From VFJZ01 sp046598415 (GTDB taxonomy: Bacteria > Actinomycetota > Thermoleophilia > Gaiellales > F1-60-MAGs149): a DNA stretch of 64,000 nt. Positions 34,307 to 42,120 of this stretch are shown in pieces (the first letter of the stretch is position 1; every line of letters starts with the position of its first letter). Made by a program: the position numbers and the translations under genes. Location of the stretch: contig JBKJIG010000006.1 of assembly GCA_046598415.1 (NCBI GenBank), positions 32,553-96,552 of the forward strand, read 5' to 3'. The notes under the pieces were generated by a model that ran no database searches, was not told the origin of the DNA, and worked only from the letters and a program-made list of their open reading frames with translations.

Positions 34307-35698
34307 CTACCGGCCGAGGATGAACGGCTTGACCAGCAGCGTGCGCCGGGCGCGGCGACCGGTGCGGTCCTCGTGCCGGTCGGCCGAGCCGAGGATGCCG
34401 ACGATCATGCGGCTGGCGATGAAGCGCAGCGGCTCGGGCTCCCACTTGCGTCCGGCGTGCCCGACCCACGGCAGCTTCGTGAGATCGCTGGGGCGCTCCA
34501 GGATCAGGTCGGCGAGCGTGCGGCCCGAGACGTTGGCGGCGACGACGCCGTGCCCGGCGTAGCCGCCGGCCCACGCAAAGCCCGCCGCCCGGTCGTGCAC
34601 CACCGACATGCACCAGTCGCGCGGCACGCCGAGCGGCCCGCCCCAGTGGTGGGTGATGGCGGCGCGACCGGCCGGCCCGAAGTGCCGGTGGATCGACGAG
34701 ACCAGCCGCGCGCGCACCTCGTCGCGGCGCTCGTAGTCCTCGCGGATCGGCTCGCCCAGCTTGTACGGCGCGCCGCGGCCGCCGATGGCGATGCGGTCGT
34801 CGATGGTGCGCTGCGCGTAGAAGAACAGGTGGTGCTGGTCGGAGATCGTCTCGCGGCCCGACCAGCCGAGCTCCTCCCACATGGCCGGACTGAGCGGCTC
34901 GGTCGCGACCATGAGCGAGTACAGCGGCAGGAACCGGCGCCCTTCGCCCGGCTGCTCGGTCGTGTACGCCTCGGTCGCACGCACCACCGTGTCGGCCGTG
35001 ATCGTGCCGTGCGTGGTGACGATGCGGCGCGGGCCGATCTCGACCGCGGGCGTGCGCTCGTGGATGACGACGCCGTGGCGCTCGCAGGCGTCGGCCAGGC
35101 CGCGCACGAGGCGGGCGGGATCGATGCGGGCGTTGTGCGGGGAGAACGACGCACCCAGGGCGCCCTGCAGCCGCACCCGCTGGCGCAGCTCGTCCAGGTC
35201 GAGCATGCAGATGTCGTCCTCGCGCAGGCCGCGCTGGCGCTTGTCCTCGACGCTGCCGCGCAGCCGCTCGAGCTGGGGCAGCGAGAAGGCGACCCTCAGC
35301 TGGCCGGAGTGCACGAAGCCGCAGTCGATCTCCTCGGTCGCGGCGACGCGCCCGATCTCGGTGACCGTGCGGAACGTCTCGCGCTCGGCCTCCAGCACCG
35401 CGGCGTCGCCGCTCGCCCGCGCGTACACCGAGGGCTTGGCGGAGATGAACGCCGACACCCAGCCGCCGTTGCGGCCGGACGGGCCGAAGCCCGCGATCTC
35501 GCGCTCGACCACCACCACGCGCAGGTCGGGTTGGAGCGTCTTCAGGTAGTAGGCCGTCCACAGGCCGGTGAACCCGGCGCCGACGATGCAGACGTCGCAC
35601 TGGATGTCGCCTGGCAGCGGCGGGCGCGGCTCGAGCGAGCCGGGGAGACCTTCGAGCCACAGGCTGCGAGCGCGGTACCGCGCTTCGAGGTCGTTCAC
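34307..35698 (-). CDS. FAD-dependent oxidoreductase (DAO family, PuuB/OrdL-like)
   Basis: A 463-residue flavoprotein of the D-amino-acid oxidase family. The FAD fingerprint CIVGAGFTGLWTAYYL (about residues 37-52), GPSGRNGGW and C-terminal WAGGYAGHGVVAAN are typical of gamma-glutamylputrescine oxidase/OrdL-type amine oxidases. It would oxidise a secondary amine or glutamylated amine. This is notable because two glutamine-synthetase-like amine ligases are in the same window (3984 and 53499), although not adjacent. GTG 35698 is set by a -10 (TACACT) 7 nt upstream inside a palindrome. Confidence 0.85.
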   Translation of the reverse strand: MNDLEARYRARSLWLEGLPGSLEPRPPLPGDIQCDVCIVGAGFTGLWTAYYLKTLQPDLRVVVVEREIAGFGPSGRNGGWVSAFISAKPSVYARASGDAAVLEAERETFRTVTEIGRVAATEEIDCGFVHSGQLRVAFSLPQLERLRGSVEDKRQRGLREDDICMLDLDELRQRVRLQGALGASFSPHNARIDPARLVRGLADACERHGVVIHERTPAVEIGPRRIVTTHGTITADTVVRATEAYTTEQPGEGRRFLPLYSLMVATEPLSPAMWEELGWSGRETISDQHHLFFYAQRTIDDRIAIGGRGAPYKLGEPIREDYERRDEVRARLVSSIHRHFGPAGRAAITHHWGGPLGVPRDWCMSVVHDRAAGFAWAGGYAGHGVVAANVSGRTLADLILERPSDLTKLPWVGHAGRKWEPEPLRFIASRMIVGILGSADRHEDRTGRRARRTLLVKPFILGR

Positions 35699-35702
35699 GG
35701 CG

Positions 35703-35716
35703 GCCAGTGTACTGGC
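35703..35716 (-). promoter_or_regulatory. Palindrome over the -10 of the FAD oxidoreductase gene
   Basis: GCCAGT-GT-ACTGGC is a perfect inverted repeat (35703-35716) containing TACACT on the minus strand, 7 nt before GTG 35698. A protein bound here would block the promoter, so autoregulation or repression is plausible. Confidence 0.5.
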
Positions 35717-35742
35717 GGCCGGGCCTGCGTGGCAGGGCCGGG

Positions 35743-35748
35743 TAGGCT
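35743..35748 (+). promoter_or_regulatory. -10 box for the 35756 hydrolase gene
   Basis: TAGGCT, 7 nt before ATG 35756. Confidence 0.45.
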
Positions 35749-35755
35749 TGCGGCG

Positions 35756-36712
35756 ATGGCCGGCGTCAGACGGGTCCTGCGGTGGTTGGGCATCGTGCTG
35801 GGGTTGCTGGTCGCCGCAGCGGTCGTGACGGCGTTCGTTCCGCTGTCCCGGGACGGCCTCGAGATATCGGCTCCGGCGCCGCTGACGACACCCGCGGCGG
35901 CCCGCGCCGCGATCGTCGCACAGGCCGCGGCCGAGCAGGGCGTCAAGTCGCAGTGCCACTCGCGGCTGTTCGAACCGGTGGCCGAGCCGAAGGGCGTGAT
36001 CGTGCTCCTACACGGGCTCGGGACGTGTCCGGCGCAGATGGCTGCGTTGGCGGCGGCGCTGGCCGGCGACGGCTACATCGTCTACGTGCCGCTGCTCCCG
36101 GAGCACGGCCAGATCGGCGGCGGCGGCGGGTCGCTGAACGGCCTGACGGCCGAGCGGTACCGCGCGTTCGGCGACCGCACCGTCGACATCGCGCGCGGGT
36201 TCGGCCTGCCGGTGTCGGTGCTCGGCATCTCGGCGGGCGGCAACGTGGCCGCGTGGATCGGTCAGCATCGATCCGACGTCGACGTGGCGGTGGTGCTGTC
36301 GCCGGCGCTCGGGTTCGGCCGACTGCCGAGCTTCGTCACCACCGGCGCGATGGACCTGTTCGGGCGGCTCCCATCGATCGCCTTCGCGTCGGGCACGAAG
36401 CTGCCGCACACGTACGGCGGGTACGCGACGCGTCCCGTCGCGGAGACGTTCAACTTCGGCCGGTCGCTGATCGAGAACGCCGGCCGGGCACCGGCGGCGG
36501 CACGGCGGGTCGTCGTGGTGATGAACGAGAACGACGACAGCATGTCCAGCGACCTGACGCTGGCGCTCGCGGGCCGCATGCAGGCCGAGGTGCAGGCCAT
36601 GCCGGCGGCGCTGCACATTCCCGGCGACGCCATCGATCCGCAGCAGCCCGGCGCGCGCATCGACGCGTCGTACCCGCTGCTCGTGCGACTCGTCGAGGAC
36701 CTCGCGGTCTAG
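35756..36712 (+). CDS. Membrane-anchored or secreted alpha/beta hydrolase
   Basis: A 318-residue protein with one N-terminal hydrophobic segment (about residues 9-27, WLGIVLGLLVAAAVVTAFV) acting as signal anchor. The extracytoplasmic part is an alpha/beta-hydrolase: VLLHGLGTCPAQM oxyanion region and nucleophile GISAGGN (Ser about residue 162), with HIPGDAIDP near the end. It resembles lysophospholipase/carboxylesterase-like enzymes, but the N-terminal region is not diagnostic. Divergent from the FAD oxidoreductase; its stop overlaps the convergent serine hydrolase by 4 bp. Confidence 0.78.
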   Translation: MAGVRRVLRWLGIVLGLLVAAAVVTAFVPLSRDGLEISAPAPLTTPAAARAAIVAQAAAEQGVKSQCHSRLFEPVAEPKGVIVLLHGLGTCPAQMAALAAALAGDGYIVYVPLLPEHGQIGGGGGSLNGLTAERYRAFGDRTVDIARGFGLPVSVLGISAGGNVAAWIGQHRSDVDVAVVLSPALGFGRLPSFVTTGAMDLFGRLPSIAFASGTKLPHTYGGYATRPVAETFNFGRSLIENAGRAPAAARRVVVVMNENDDSMSSDLTLALAGRMQAEVQAMPAALHIPGDAIDPQQPGARIDASYPLLVRLVEDLAV

Positions 36713-37842
36713 CGGCCGGCGAGCGCTGCCGCGATCGCGCGGCTGGCGCCGATGGCGACCGCGTCGGCCACCTCGTGGTCGGGCGTCGGCCACGACGACT
36801 GCTTCGCGACGACGACGCGCCGAGCAGGATCGGCGTAGAGCAGCTGTCCGAAGATGCCGATGCCGACGGCCACGCCCGGCTCGGTGCGCGGCTGGTAGAA
36901 GCAGCTGCGGTACGCGCCGCCGGGCAGGAAGTCGGCGAAGTCGCCGGCCGCCCACTGCGCGGGGTCGCCGCCGGTGCGCAGGTCGCGCACGTGGGAGGCC
37001 GGCACGACGCCGGCGCCGTCATCGACGACCAGCTGGCCGAGCCGCGCGAGGTCGCGCGGGACGACGCAGATGCCGCCGGCCGCGCGCATCGCCCCGAGCC
37101 GGTCGACGGTCACGTCGGCGTCGGACTCCGCGCCCATCGGCGCCCACACGTGGCGCGAGAGCGCGTCGGCGTACGGCAGGCCGCTGGCCCGCTCGCACAC
37201 CCAGCCGAGCATGTCGGTGTTCGGCGAGACGTAGTGGAAACGCTCGCCGTGGGGCGCGCGCTTCTGGATGGTGCAGAGGTAGGCGTGCAGCCCCTCGCTG
37301 ACGCCCTCCGACGGGTACCAGCCGGTCGACTGCCGGTAGGCGAGCACGTCGGGACCCGGCGAGTAGTCCTCCACGAACGCCGTCGCCGTCGTCATGTCGA
37401 GCAGGTGTCGTACGGTCGCGTCGCCGAATGCGGAGCCTACCGACTCGGGCAGGTAGGTGGCGACCGCCGCCTCGGTGTCGAGCAGGCCGGCGCCCTCGAG
37501 CGCTCCGGCCAGCAGCGCGGTGATCGACTTCGAGATGCTCATGACGATGTGCGTCTCGCGCGCATCGACACCCTCTCGCAGCCACTCGAACGCGACGGCG
37601 CCGTCGTGAAGGACGACCAGCGCGTCGGTGAAGCTCTCGGCGAGATACGGGCCGAGCGTGCGAGTGACGCCGTCGATGCCCGCGAACTCCAGGTCGAGCA
37701 GCCCGTCGACCGGCGCGGCGCCGAGCGCTCGCACGACGTTGCCGCGGCGGATGCACGCCGTCGGGATCAGCTCGCGCACGTGCCGGAAAGACCATCGGTT
37801 CGCGGGCGGCGTGAGCCAGTTCGCGTGCGTCGCCGGTTGCAT
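36709..37842 (-). CDS. Serine hydrolase of the beta-lactamase/6-aminohexanoate-dimer hydrolase class
   Basis: A 377-residue penicillin-binding-protein-fold hydrolase. The Ser102-x-x-Lys105 motif (SISK) and Tyr204 (HYVSPN, the YxN equivalent) are visible; SPNTDMLGWVCERASG follows, typical of class C-like esterases and 6-aminohexanoate-dimer hydrolase (NylB). No signal peptide, so probably a cytosolic esterase or amidase rather than an antibiotic-resistance enzyme. TACAGT ends 8 nt before ATG 37842 (37851-37856). Confidence 0.85.
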   Translation of the reverse strand: MQPATHANWLTPPANRWSFRHVRELIPTACIRRGNVVRALGAAPVDGLLDLEFAGIDGVTRTLGPYLAESFTDALVVLHDGAVAFEWLREGVDARETHIVMSISKSITALLAGALEGAGLLDTEAAVATYLPESVGSAFGDATVRHLLDMTTATAFVEDYSPGPDVLAYRQSTGWYPSEGVSEGLHAYLCTIQKRAPHGERFHYVSPNTDMLGWVCERASGLPYADALSRHVWAPMGAESDADVTVDRLGAMRAAGGICVVPRDLARLGQLVVDDGAGVVPASHVRDLRTGGDPAQWAAGDFADFLPGGAYRSCFYQPRTEPGVAVGIGIFGQLLYADPARRVVVAKQSSWPTPDHEVADAVAIGASRAIAAALAGR

Positions 37843-37850
37843 GGCGGGAG

Positions 37851-37856
37851 ACTGTA
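37851..37856 (-). promoter_or_regulatory. -10 box for the serine hydrolase gene
   Basis: TACAGT on the minus strand, 8 nt before ATG 37842. Confidence 0.4.
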
Positions 37857-37875
37857 ACCGGTCGAGGACGACGTC

Positions 37876-37905
37876 GGGGGGCGGCTCCGTGGAGCCACCC
37901 CCCCC
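37876..37905 (-). terminator. GC-rich hairpin after the 37926 secreted-protein gene
   Basis: GGGGGG-C-GGCTCC pairs with GGAGCC-A-CCCCCC across a GT loop, giving a 12-bp stem with one mismatch 20 bp beyond the stop of the minus-strand gene ending at 37926. No T-tract, as is common for terminators in GC-rich actinobacteria. Confidence 0.65.
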
Positions 37906-37925
37906 GAACGATCAGAGCGGCTGGG

Positions 37926-38720
37926 CTAGACGGCCGGGGTAACGGCCAGGCTCAGCACGGCGACCCTCTTGAGCGTCAGCGCGCCGGTCTCGACCTTGGC
38001 TCTGGCGGCCACGAAGGCTCCGTTGGCGACGCTGGTGCGGAGCATCTTGCCGACCGGGATGACCAGCGTGATGCCACCGACCTTGAGCGAACCGGCCGTG
38101 TCGGCGGTGGCCGGGGTCAGGTCGGAGATGCGGCCGGCGACGGACGCCGACTCGCTCTTCGAGACGCCACGGAACGTGCGGTGGTGGCCGTGGTGGCGCG
38201 AGACGCGGCTGATCTTCTTCAGCGTGATGACGCCGTCGGCGACAGCTGCCGAGCCGGTCGCCTTGACGACCTTGCCCGCCATGACCTTCGACGACAGCGT
38301 GAAGCCGGCCGGGAAGGCGAACGTCAGCGTGGCGACCGTGACGGAGCCGTCACCGAGGGTGACGGGGCCCTGGGCCCGCACGAACGCGGTCGGGCGGACC
38401 TTGACCGAGACCAGGACCTTCGTCCGGGCGACGCCGCGGCGCGCAGTCGGAGCCGCCGCCTTGACGAGCTTCGCACGGGCGCACACGTCGGCGCCGACGA
38501 CGATGTCTGCGCCCAGCGCGACCGGCGTCGTGTTCGCGATCGTGACCTTCTTGATGCCGCCGGTGGCGAGCACGAGCGAGCCCGGGAGGTCGCTCGTCGC
38601 GTCGACGACGCCGCACACCGACACGACCCGCATGTGCCGCTTGCCGTGCGCGCCGGCGACCGGCGCGAGCGACAGCAGCGCGGCGAGCGCGCCGATGAAC
38701 AGGATGGTGACTCTCTTCAT
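37926..38720 (-). CDS. Secreted protein of unknown function
   Basis: A 264-residue protein with a clean signal peptide (MKRVTILFIGALAALLSLAPVAGA). The mature part is rich in Ala, Val, Thr and Lys with alternating hydrophobic beta-strand patterns; segments such as GSLVLATGGIKKVTIAN and GSLKVGGITLVIPVGK look like two copies of a beta module, and there is a His-rich SRHHGHHRTFRG stretch. I do not recognise a named domain. ATG 38720 is preceded by GGAGG at 8 nt and by a 5' leader of roughly 90 nt, unlike most genes here. Confidence 0.7.
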   Translation of the reverse strand: MKRVTILFIGALAALLSLAPVAGAHGKRHMRVVSVCGVVDATSDLPGSLVLATGGIKKVTIANTTPVALGADIVVGADVCARAKLVKAAAPTARRGVARTKVLVSVKVRPTAFVRAQGPVTLGDGSVTVATLTFAFPAGFTLSSKVMAGKVVKATGSAAVADGVITLKKISRVSRHHGHHRTFRGVSKSESASVAGRISDLTPATADTAGSLKVGGITLVIPVGKMLRTSVANGAFVAARAKVETGALTLKRVAVLSLAVTPAV

Positions 38721-38844
38721 ACCAGGGACCTCCATAAAGGGCTGATTCCTGGACAGCCGGACACTCTGGGCTATCCCCCCGGGCTCAGAATGATCGAGCG
38801 GTCTCCAGCAAGGGGAGCTCCTAACAGACTTCTTACAGCTAGCT

Positions 38845-38856
38845 CCGAAATTTCGG
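38845..38856. promoter_or_regulatory. Perfect palindrome upstream of the secreted-protein gene
   Basis: CCGAAATTTCGG, a 12-bp perfect palindrome in the AT-rich core of the 38721-38887 gap, next to a shorter AGCTAGCT. On the minus strand a TTTCGG/TGTTAG pair with 18-bp spacing lies here, giving a possible promoter with the palindrome over the -35. Operator role is inferred. Confidence 0.4.
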
Positions 38857-38887
38857 CTGAAACCTCCCTCAGATGGGTGGCTGTGGC

Positions 38888-39151
38888 TCAGCCGCCGCTG
38901 ATGGCGGCGATCACATCGACCCGCGACGCGTCGTCCAGCGCCGTCGCCAGTTCGGCGCGCTGGCGATCGACGTACACGTTGATGTGGCGGCGGAGGTGTG
39001 GGCCGGGCTCGCACAGCCGATCGCGCAGGCCGGGCCAGCGCTCGTCCAGGCGGTCGATCGCGTCGGCCACGGTGGTCGCCTCGACGCTGAGGTGGCGCGG
39101 CAGGCCGGCGAACAGCGGCGGCAGCGTGGCGGGGAGGTGGAGGTCGGCCAT
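38888..39151 (-). CDS. MoaD/ThiS-family small sulfur-carrier-like protein
   Basis: An 87-residue ubiquitin-fold protein ending in the diagnostic Gly-Gly (VIAAISGG), with LPATLPPLF at the N-terminus and INVYVD before the end. MoaD/ThiS proteins are adenylated and thiocarboxylated at the terminal glycine and donate sulfur. No E1-like activating enzyme or molybdopterin gene is in the window. It starts 2 bp after the stop of the BNR-repeat gene on the same strand, so the two are co-transcribed; the purpose of that pairing is unknown. Confidence 0.82.
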   Translation of the reverse strand: MADLHLPATLPPLFAGLPRHLSVEATTVADAIDRLDERWPGLRDRLCEPGPHLRRHINVYVDRQRAELATALDDASRVDVIAAISGG

Positions 39152-39153
39152 GG

Positions 39154-40227
39154 CTAGGCGATCACCGCCACCTCGACCGATGCGACGCCGGGCAGGTAGC
39201 TCGCGATCTCGTTCCACGACTCGCCCTCGTCGGCGCTCGCGAAGACCTGGCCGGTGCTGGTGCCGAAGTACACGCCCGGCACGTCGAGGGTGTCGATCGC
39301 CATGCCCTCACGCAGCACGCCGAGGTGGGCGTTGCGGTGCGGGAGCCCGCGGTCGAGGCGCCTCCAGGTCGACCCGGCGTCGCTGGTGCGCCACACCGAC
39401 GCGTGGCCGTCGGGCATGCAGCGGTGGTGGCCGGGGTCGAGCGGGATCACGTAGAAGCCGTCGCGGTCGTGCGGGTGGGCGGCGGCCGCGAACCCGAAGT
39501 CGGCCGGCAGCCCCTCGGTGATCTCCGTCCACGAGCGCCCGGCGTCGTCGCTGCGATGCATGCCGCAGTGGTTCTGCTGGTAGAGGCGCTGGCGATCCGG
39601 CGCCATCACCAGCTTGTGCACGCAGAAGCCGACCTCGTCGTACTCGCGCGGCCACTCGGCCCGCAACCCTTCGTTGCGGGGCGTCCAGGTGGCGCCGTCG
39701 TCGGTGGTCTCGAAGATGCCGAAGCCCTGGACGACGACGTAGAACCGCGCGGGGTCGTCGGGGTGCGCGAGGATGCCCGGCATGCCGAGGTGGCCGGGTG
39801 GCTGGTTCGACGGTTCGTTCCAGTCGTCGCGACCGGGCTGCGCGTCGAGCGTGCTGAGCAGCGACCAGGTGGCACCGGCGTCGCGGCTCTCGAAGATGCC
39901 GGCCGCCTCGCCGCCGGCGAGCACGCGCCCGTGCGCGGCGGCGAGGCCGGAGATCTTGGACAGCATCAGCCCGTCAGCGCCGTACGCGAGTCCCTCGCTG
40001 GACAGCTGCCAGCTCTCGCCGAGGTCGGCGGAGCGCCAGATGCCCGCGCCGTGCCACTCGCTGGCCGCGGCGGCGTAGATGTCGCCCGACACGGTGTCGT
40101 GCACCGCGTGGTAGATCGGCCAGCCCTCGCAGAAGGGCCCGCGCACCTCCCAGTCCCGCCGCGCCTCGTCGCTCTCGAGCAGGAAGCAACCCTTACGCGT
40201 GCCGACCATGAGCACGATCCGTGGCAT
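39154..40227 (-). CDS. BNR/Asp-box repeat propeller protein (cytosolic)
   Basis: A 357-residue sialidase-like propeller with repeated Asp-boxes: SADLGESW, SRDAGATW, TDDGATW, SDDAGRSW, TSDAGSTW and SADEGESW. It begins MPRIVLMVGTRKGCFLLESD, with no signal peptide, so unlike the secreted BNR proteins at 10036-13697 it should be cytosolic. Sialidase active-site residues are not evident. ATG 40227 is preceded by GAGGTGGTGAGGG. It is directly followed by the MoaD-like gene, making a two-gene unit of unknown function. Confidence 0.8.
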   Translation of the reverse strand: MPRIVLMVGTRKGCFLLESDEARRDWEVRGPFCEGWPIYHAVHDTVSGDIYAAAASEWHGAGIWRSADLGESWQLSSEGLAYGADGLMLSKISGLAAAHGRVLAGGEAAGIFESRDAGATWSLLSTLDAQPGRDDWNEPSNQPPGHLGMPGILAHPDDPARFYVVVQGFGIFETTDDGATWTPRNEGLRAEWPREYDEVGFCVHKLVMAPDRQRLYQQNHCGMHRSDDAGRSWTEITEGLPADFGFAAAAHPHDRDGFYVIPLDPGHHRCMPDGHASVWRTSDAGSTWRRLDRGLPHRNAHLGVLREGMAIDTLDVPGVYFGTSTGQVFASADEGESWNEIASYLPGVASVEVAVIA

Positions 40228-40305
40228 CGCCCTCACCACCTCCTTCGTCGAGTCTAGAGAAGGACGCACTGCCGGTGGAGGACTCATCGGTGCGATCGTT
40301 CGGGC

Positions 40306-40713
40306 GTGGCGTCGATGATCCATCTCGACGAGCTCGCACTCGGGCTGCCGGAGACCACGAAGGAGGTCTCCGCCGACGGCCGCCCCTCCTACCTGATGGC
40401 CGGCGAGATGCTCTGTCTGCCATCGCAGCCAGCGCAAGGATGCGGTCGATGGGGTACCGGCGAGCGCGTGGACGACGTGCTGCTGGTTCGCGTGCAGGGG
40501 CTCGAGGTGAAGGAGGTCCTCCTCGCGGCCGAGCGTGGCGTCTTCTTCACGACGCCGCACTTCCGTGGCTATCCCGCGATCCTCGTCCGCATCACGGGGC
40601 TCGCCGACCCGAGCCGCGATGAGCAGAGCGTCCTGATCGAGGACGCGTGGCTGACAAGGGTCCCGAAGCGCCTCGCGAAGGCGTGGCAGGCCGCCCAGGC
40701 CACGGACGCCTGA
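40306..40713 (+). pseudogene. MmcQ/YjbR-family protein with an apparent compensated frameshift
   Basis: The 135-residue frame begins at GTG 40306 and matches the family at both ends: LDELALGLPETTKEVSADGRPSYL, then VKEVLLAAERGVFFTTPHFRGYPAILVRI and AWLTRVPKRLAKAW. Between about 40412 and 40456 the frame reads LPSQPAQGCGRWGT, which does not fit, while the neighbouring frame reads CHRSQRKDAVDG, which does. A one-base shift followed by an opposite shift about 45 nt later would explain this. The protein may be intact but locally scrambled, or damaged. Family function (MmcQ/YjbR-like fold) is poorly known. Confidence 0.65.
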
Positions 40714-40759
40714 GAGCGCCGAGCCGACCGCTGAAGCCTCCTCCAAGCGAGTCCCTCCC

Positions 40760-40814
40760 GGGGTCAGACCCCAGAAACGCCATTTTCGGGGTCTGACCCC
40801 GAAAATGCGTTTTC
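40760..40814. repeat. Composite extragenic palindrome (copy 1)
   Basis: GGGGTCAGACCCC (40760-40772) and GGGGTCTGACCCC (40788-40800) are separated by 15 bp. The second sits in a 27-bp perfect inverted repeat with arms CATTTTCGGGGTC (40781-40807), followed by GAAAA-TGCG-TTTTC (40801-40814). The same two-palindrome unit with the same 15-bp spacing recurs at 62782-62822. Likely a dispersed REP-like element; it may also terminate transcription. Confidence 0.85.
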
Positions 40815-40922
40815 GGGGGACAGGCCTGGCGCACGGGACACGCGCCGAAGGCGCACGGATCGCGCGCTGCGCGTGGATCTGCGCGGAATCGGGGACGGTT
40901 GGTGCGCGTTTGGCGTGAAGTT

Positions 40923-40948
40923 GATTGTCTGACCAACGTCAGACAATC
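40923..40948. terminator. Perfect 11-bp-arm hairpin after the TetR gene
   Basis: GATTGTCTGAC and GTCAGACAATC flank a CAAC loop (40923-40948), 25 bp past the stop of the TetR gene. The arms are AT-rich for this genome and no T-run follows. It could be a terminator or, given its perfect symmetry, a regulator-binding site. Confidence 0.55.
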
Positions 40949-40972
40949 TCCGCGAAATCGTTGCTCCGCCGG

Positions 40973-41617
40973 TTACTCCGCAGCGATCAACAGGGTCGTC
41001 AGCGCATCCGCGAGCCACGCCTCGTACCGCTCGCGCGTCCAGCCGCGGACGCCGGTGAGGAGCGTGTGGAGCTCGGGGCTCACCAATGCCCAGATCGTCT
41101 CGGCGGCGGCGTCCTCGTCGATGCGGAGGCTGCCGTTGCGGGCGAGCTGCGCGGCCAGCGTCGTCAGGTTCTGCAGGCGGGCACCATGCGCCCGCTCGTA
41201 CAGCGCGGCCAACGCCGGCTCGCCCGCGGCCGCACCGGAGAGCACGACGAGCAGCGGCCCGACGCGCTCCAGCCGGGTGGTGATGTCGGTGACGAACAGG
41301 TGGATCTGCTCGCGCTGGTCGGTGGCCGCCGCGACCGCCCTCGGGCCGGACTGCCCGAGGATCGCCGTGTCGTCGGGACCTCGCGCCGCGCCCCGGACGA
41401 GCGTCTCGAGCAGGGCTACCTTGGAGCCGAACGTCGCGTACACCGTCTCGGCCGCGGTGCCGGCGTCGGCGGAGATGGCCGCGATGGTCGTGCCCGCGAA
41501 GCCGTGTTCGATGAAGCGCTGCCGGGCCGCGTCGAGGATCCGCCGCCGCGTTTGCTCCGCGCCCTCGCGGCGGCGCTCCGACCGGTAGGGACGGCGCGGC
41601 TTGAGGGGCTCCGGCAT
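40973..41617 (-). CDS. TetR/AcrR-family transcriptional regulator
   Basis: A 214-residue TetR-type repressor. Residues about 20-65 form the helix-turn-helix domain (RRRILDAARQRFIEHGFAGTTIAAISADAGTAAETVYATFGSK). The C-terminal ligand domain is unassigned. It is divergent from the SnoaL-like gene, whose expression it may control. A GATACT box lies 8 nt before ATG 41617, suggesting a leaderless transcript, and the gap contains CACTA/TAGTG inverted arms. Confidence 0.9.
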   Translation of the reverse strand: MPEPLKPRRPYRSERRREGAEQTRRRILDAARQRFIEHGFAGTTIAAISADAGTAAETVYATFGSKVALLETLVRGAARGPDDTAILGQSGPRAVAAATDQREQIHLFVTDITTRLERVGPLLVVLSGAAAGEPALAALYERAHGARLQNLTTLAAQLARNGSLRIDEDAAAETIWALVSPELHTLLTGVRGWTRERYEAWLADALTTLLIAAE

Positions 41618-41625
41618 TTCGATAG

Positions 41626-41652
41626 AGTATCACTAAGTTAAATACAGTAGTG
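41626..41652. promoter_or_regulatory. TetR / SnoaL-like divergent control region
   Basis: GATACT (minus strand, 41626-41631) is the likely -10 of the TetR gene. CACTA (41631-41635) and TAGTG (41648-41652) are inverted with a 12-bp AT-rich spacer and could be the TetR operator. Confidence 0.45.
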
Positions 41653-41673
41653 CCCCGACGAAAAGAGGAACCC

Positions 41674-42102
41674 ATGACCGAATCCGATCACCCAGCGTCC
41701 GCCGAGACCGTCGTCCGGCGCCTCATCGAGGAGGGCTTCTCGCAGGGCAGGCTCGAGGTGGCCGACGAGCTCGTCGCGGACGAGGTGCTCGAGCATCAGA
41801 ACTTCGGGCCGGATCACGCCGACGGTGCGGACGGCGTCAAGGCCGTGATCTCTTCGCTCCGCCGCGCGTTCTCCGACTTCGAACTGACCATCGAGGATCT
41901 CGTGGTCGCGGGAGACGTGGTCTGGACGCGCAACGTCGCCACCGGCACGAACGACGGCTCGTTCATGGGCCGGCCGCCAACCGGCCTGCCGATCCGGATC
42001 GACGTGTTCGACGTCCTGCGGGTCGTCGACGGCAAGGTCGTCGAGCACTGGGGCGTCCCGGATCGCCTCGGCGTCCTGATGCAGCTGGGCGCGAAGCCAT
42101 GA
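41674..42102 (+). CDS. SnoaL-like / ester cyclase-family protein
   Basis: A 142-residue NTF2-fold protein of the SnoaL-like polyketide cyclase type: ETVVRRLIEEGFSQGRLEVADELVADEVLEHQ at the N-terminus, then FMGRPPTGLPIRIDVFDVLRVVDGKVVEHWGV, typical of ester-cyclase annotations. Such proteins are often stand-alone and of uncertain activity. ATG 41674 has AGAGGA just upstream. It is likely under control of the divergent TetR gene. Confidence 0.82.
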   Translation: MTESDHPASAETVVRRLIEEGFSQGRLEVADELVADEVLEHQNFGPDHADGADGVKAVISSLRRAFSDFELTIEDLVVAGDVVWTRNVATGTNDGSFMGRPPTGLPIRIDVFDVLRVVDGKVVEHWGVPDRLGVLMQLGAKP

Positions 42103-42120
42103 CGATCGCGAGGCTCGCTC

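Noticed and set aside
36709..37842. Antibiotic-resistance beta-lactamase
   Set aside because: The SxxK/YxN pattern and the lack of a signal peptide fit NylB-type esterases or amidases better.
40760..40814. Ordinary rho-independent terminator only
   Set aside because: The two-palindrome unit recurs elsewhere with identical spacing and lacks a T-tract, so a repeat family explains it better, though termination is not excluded.
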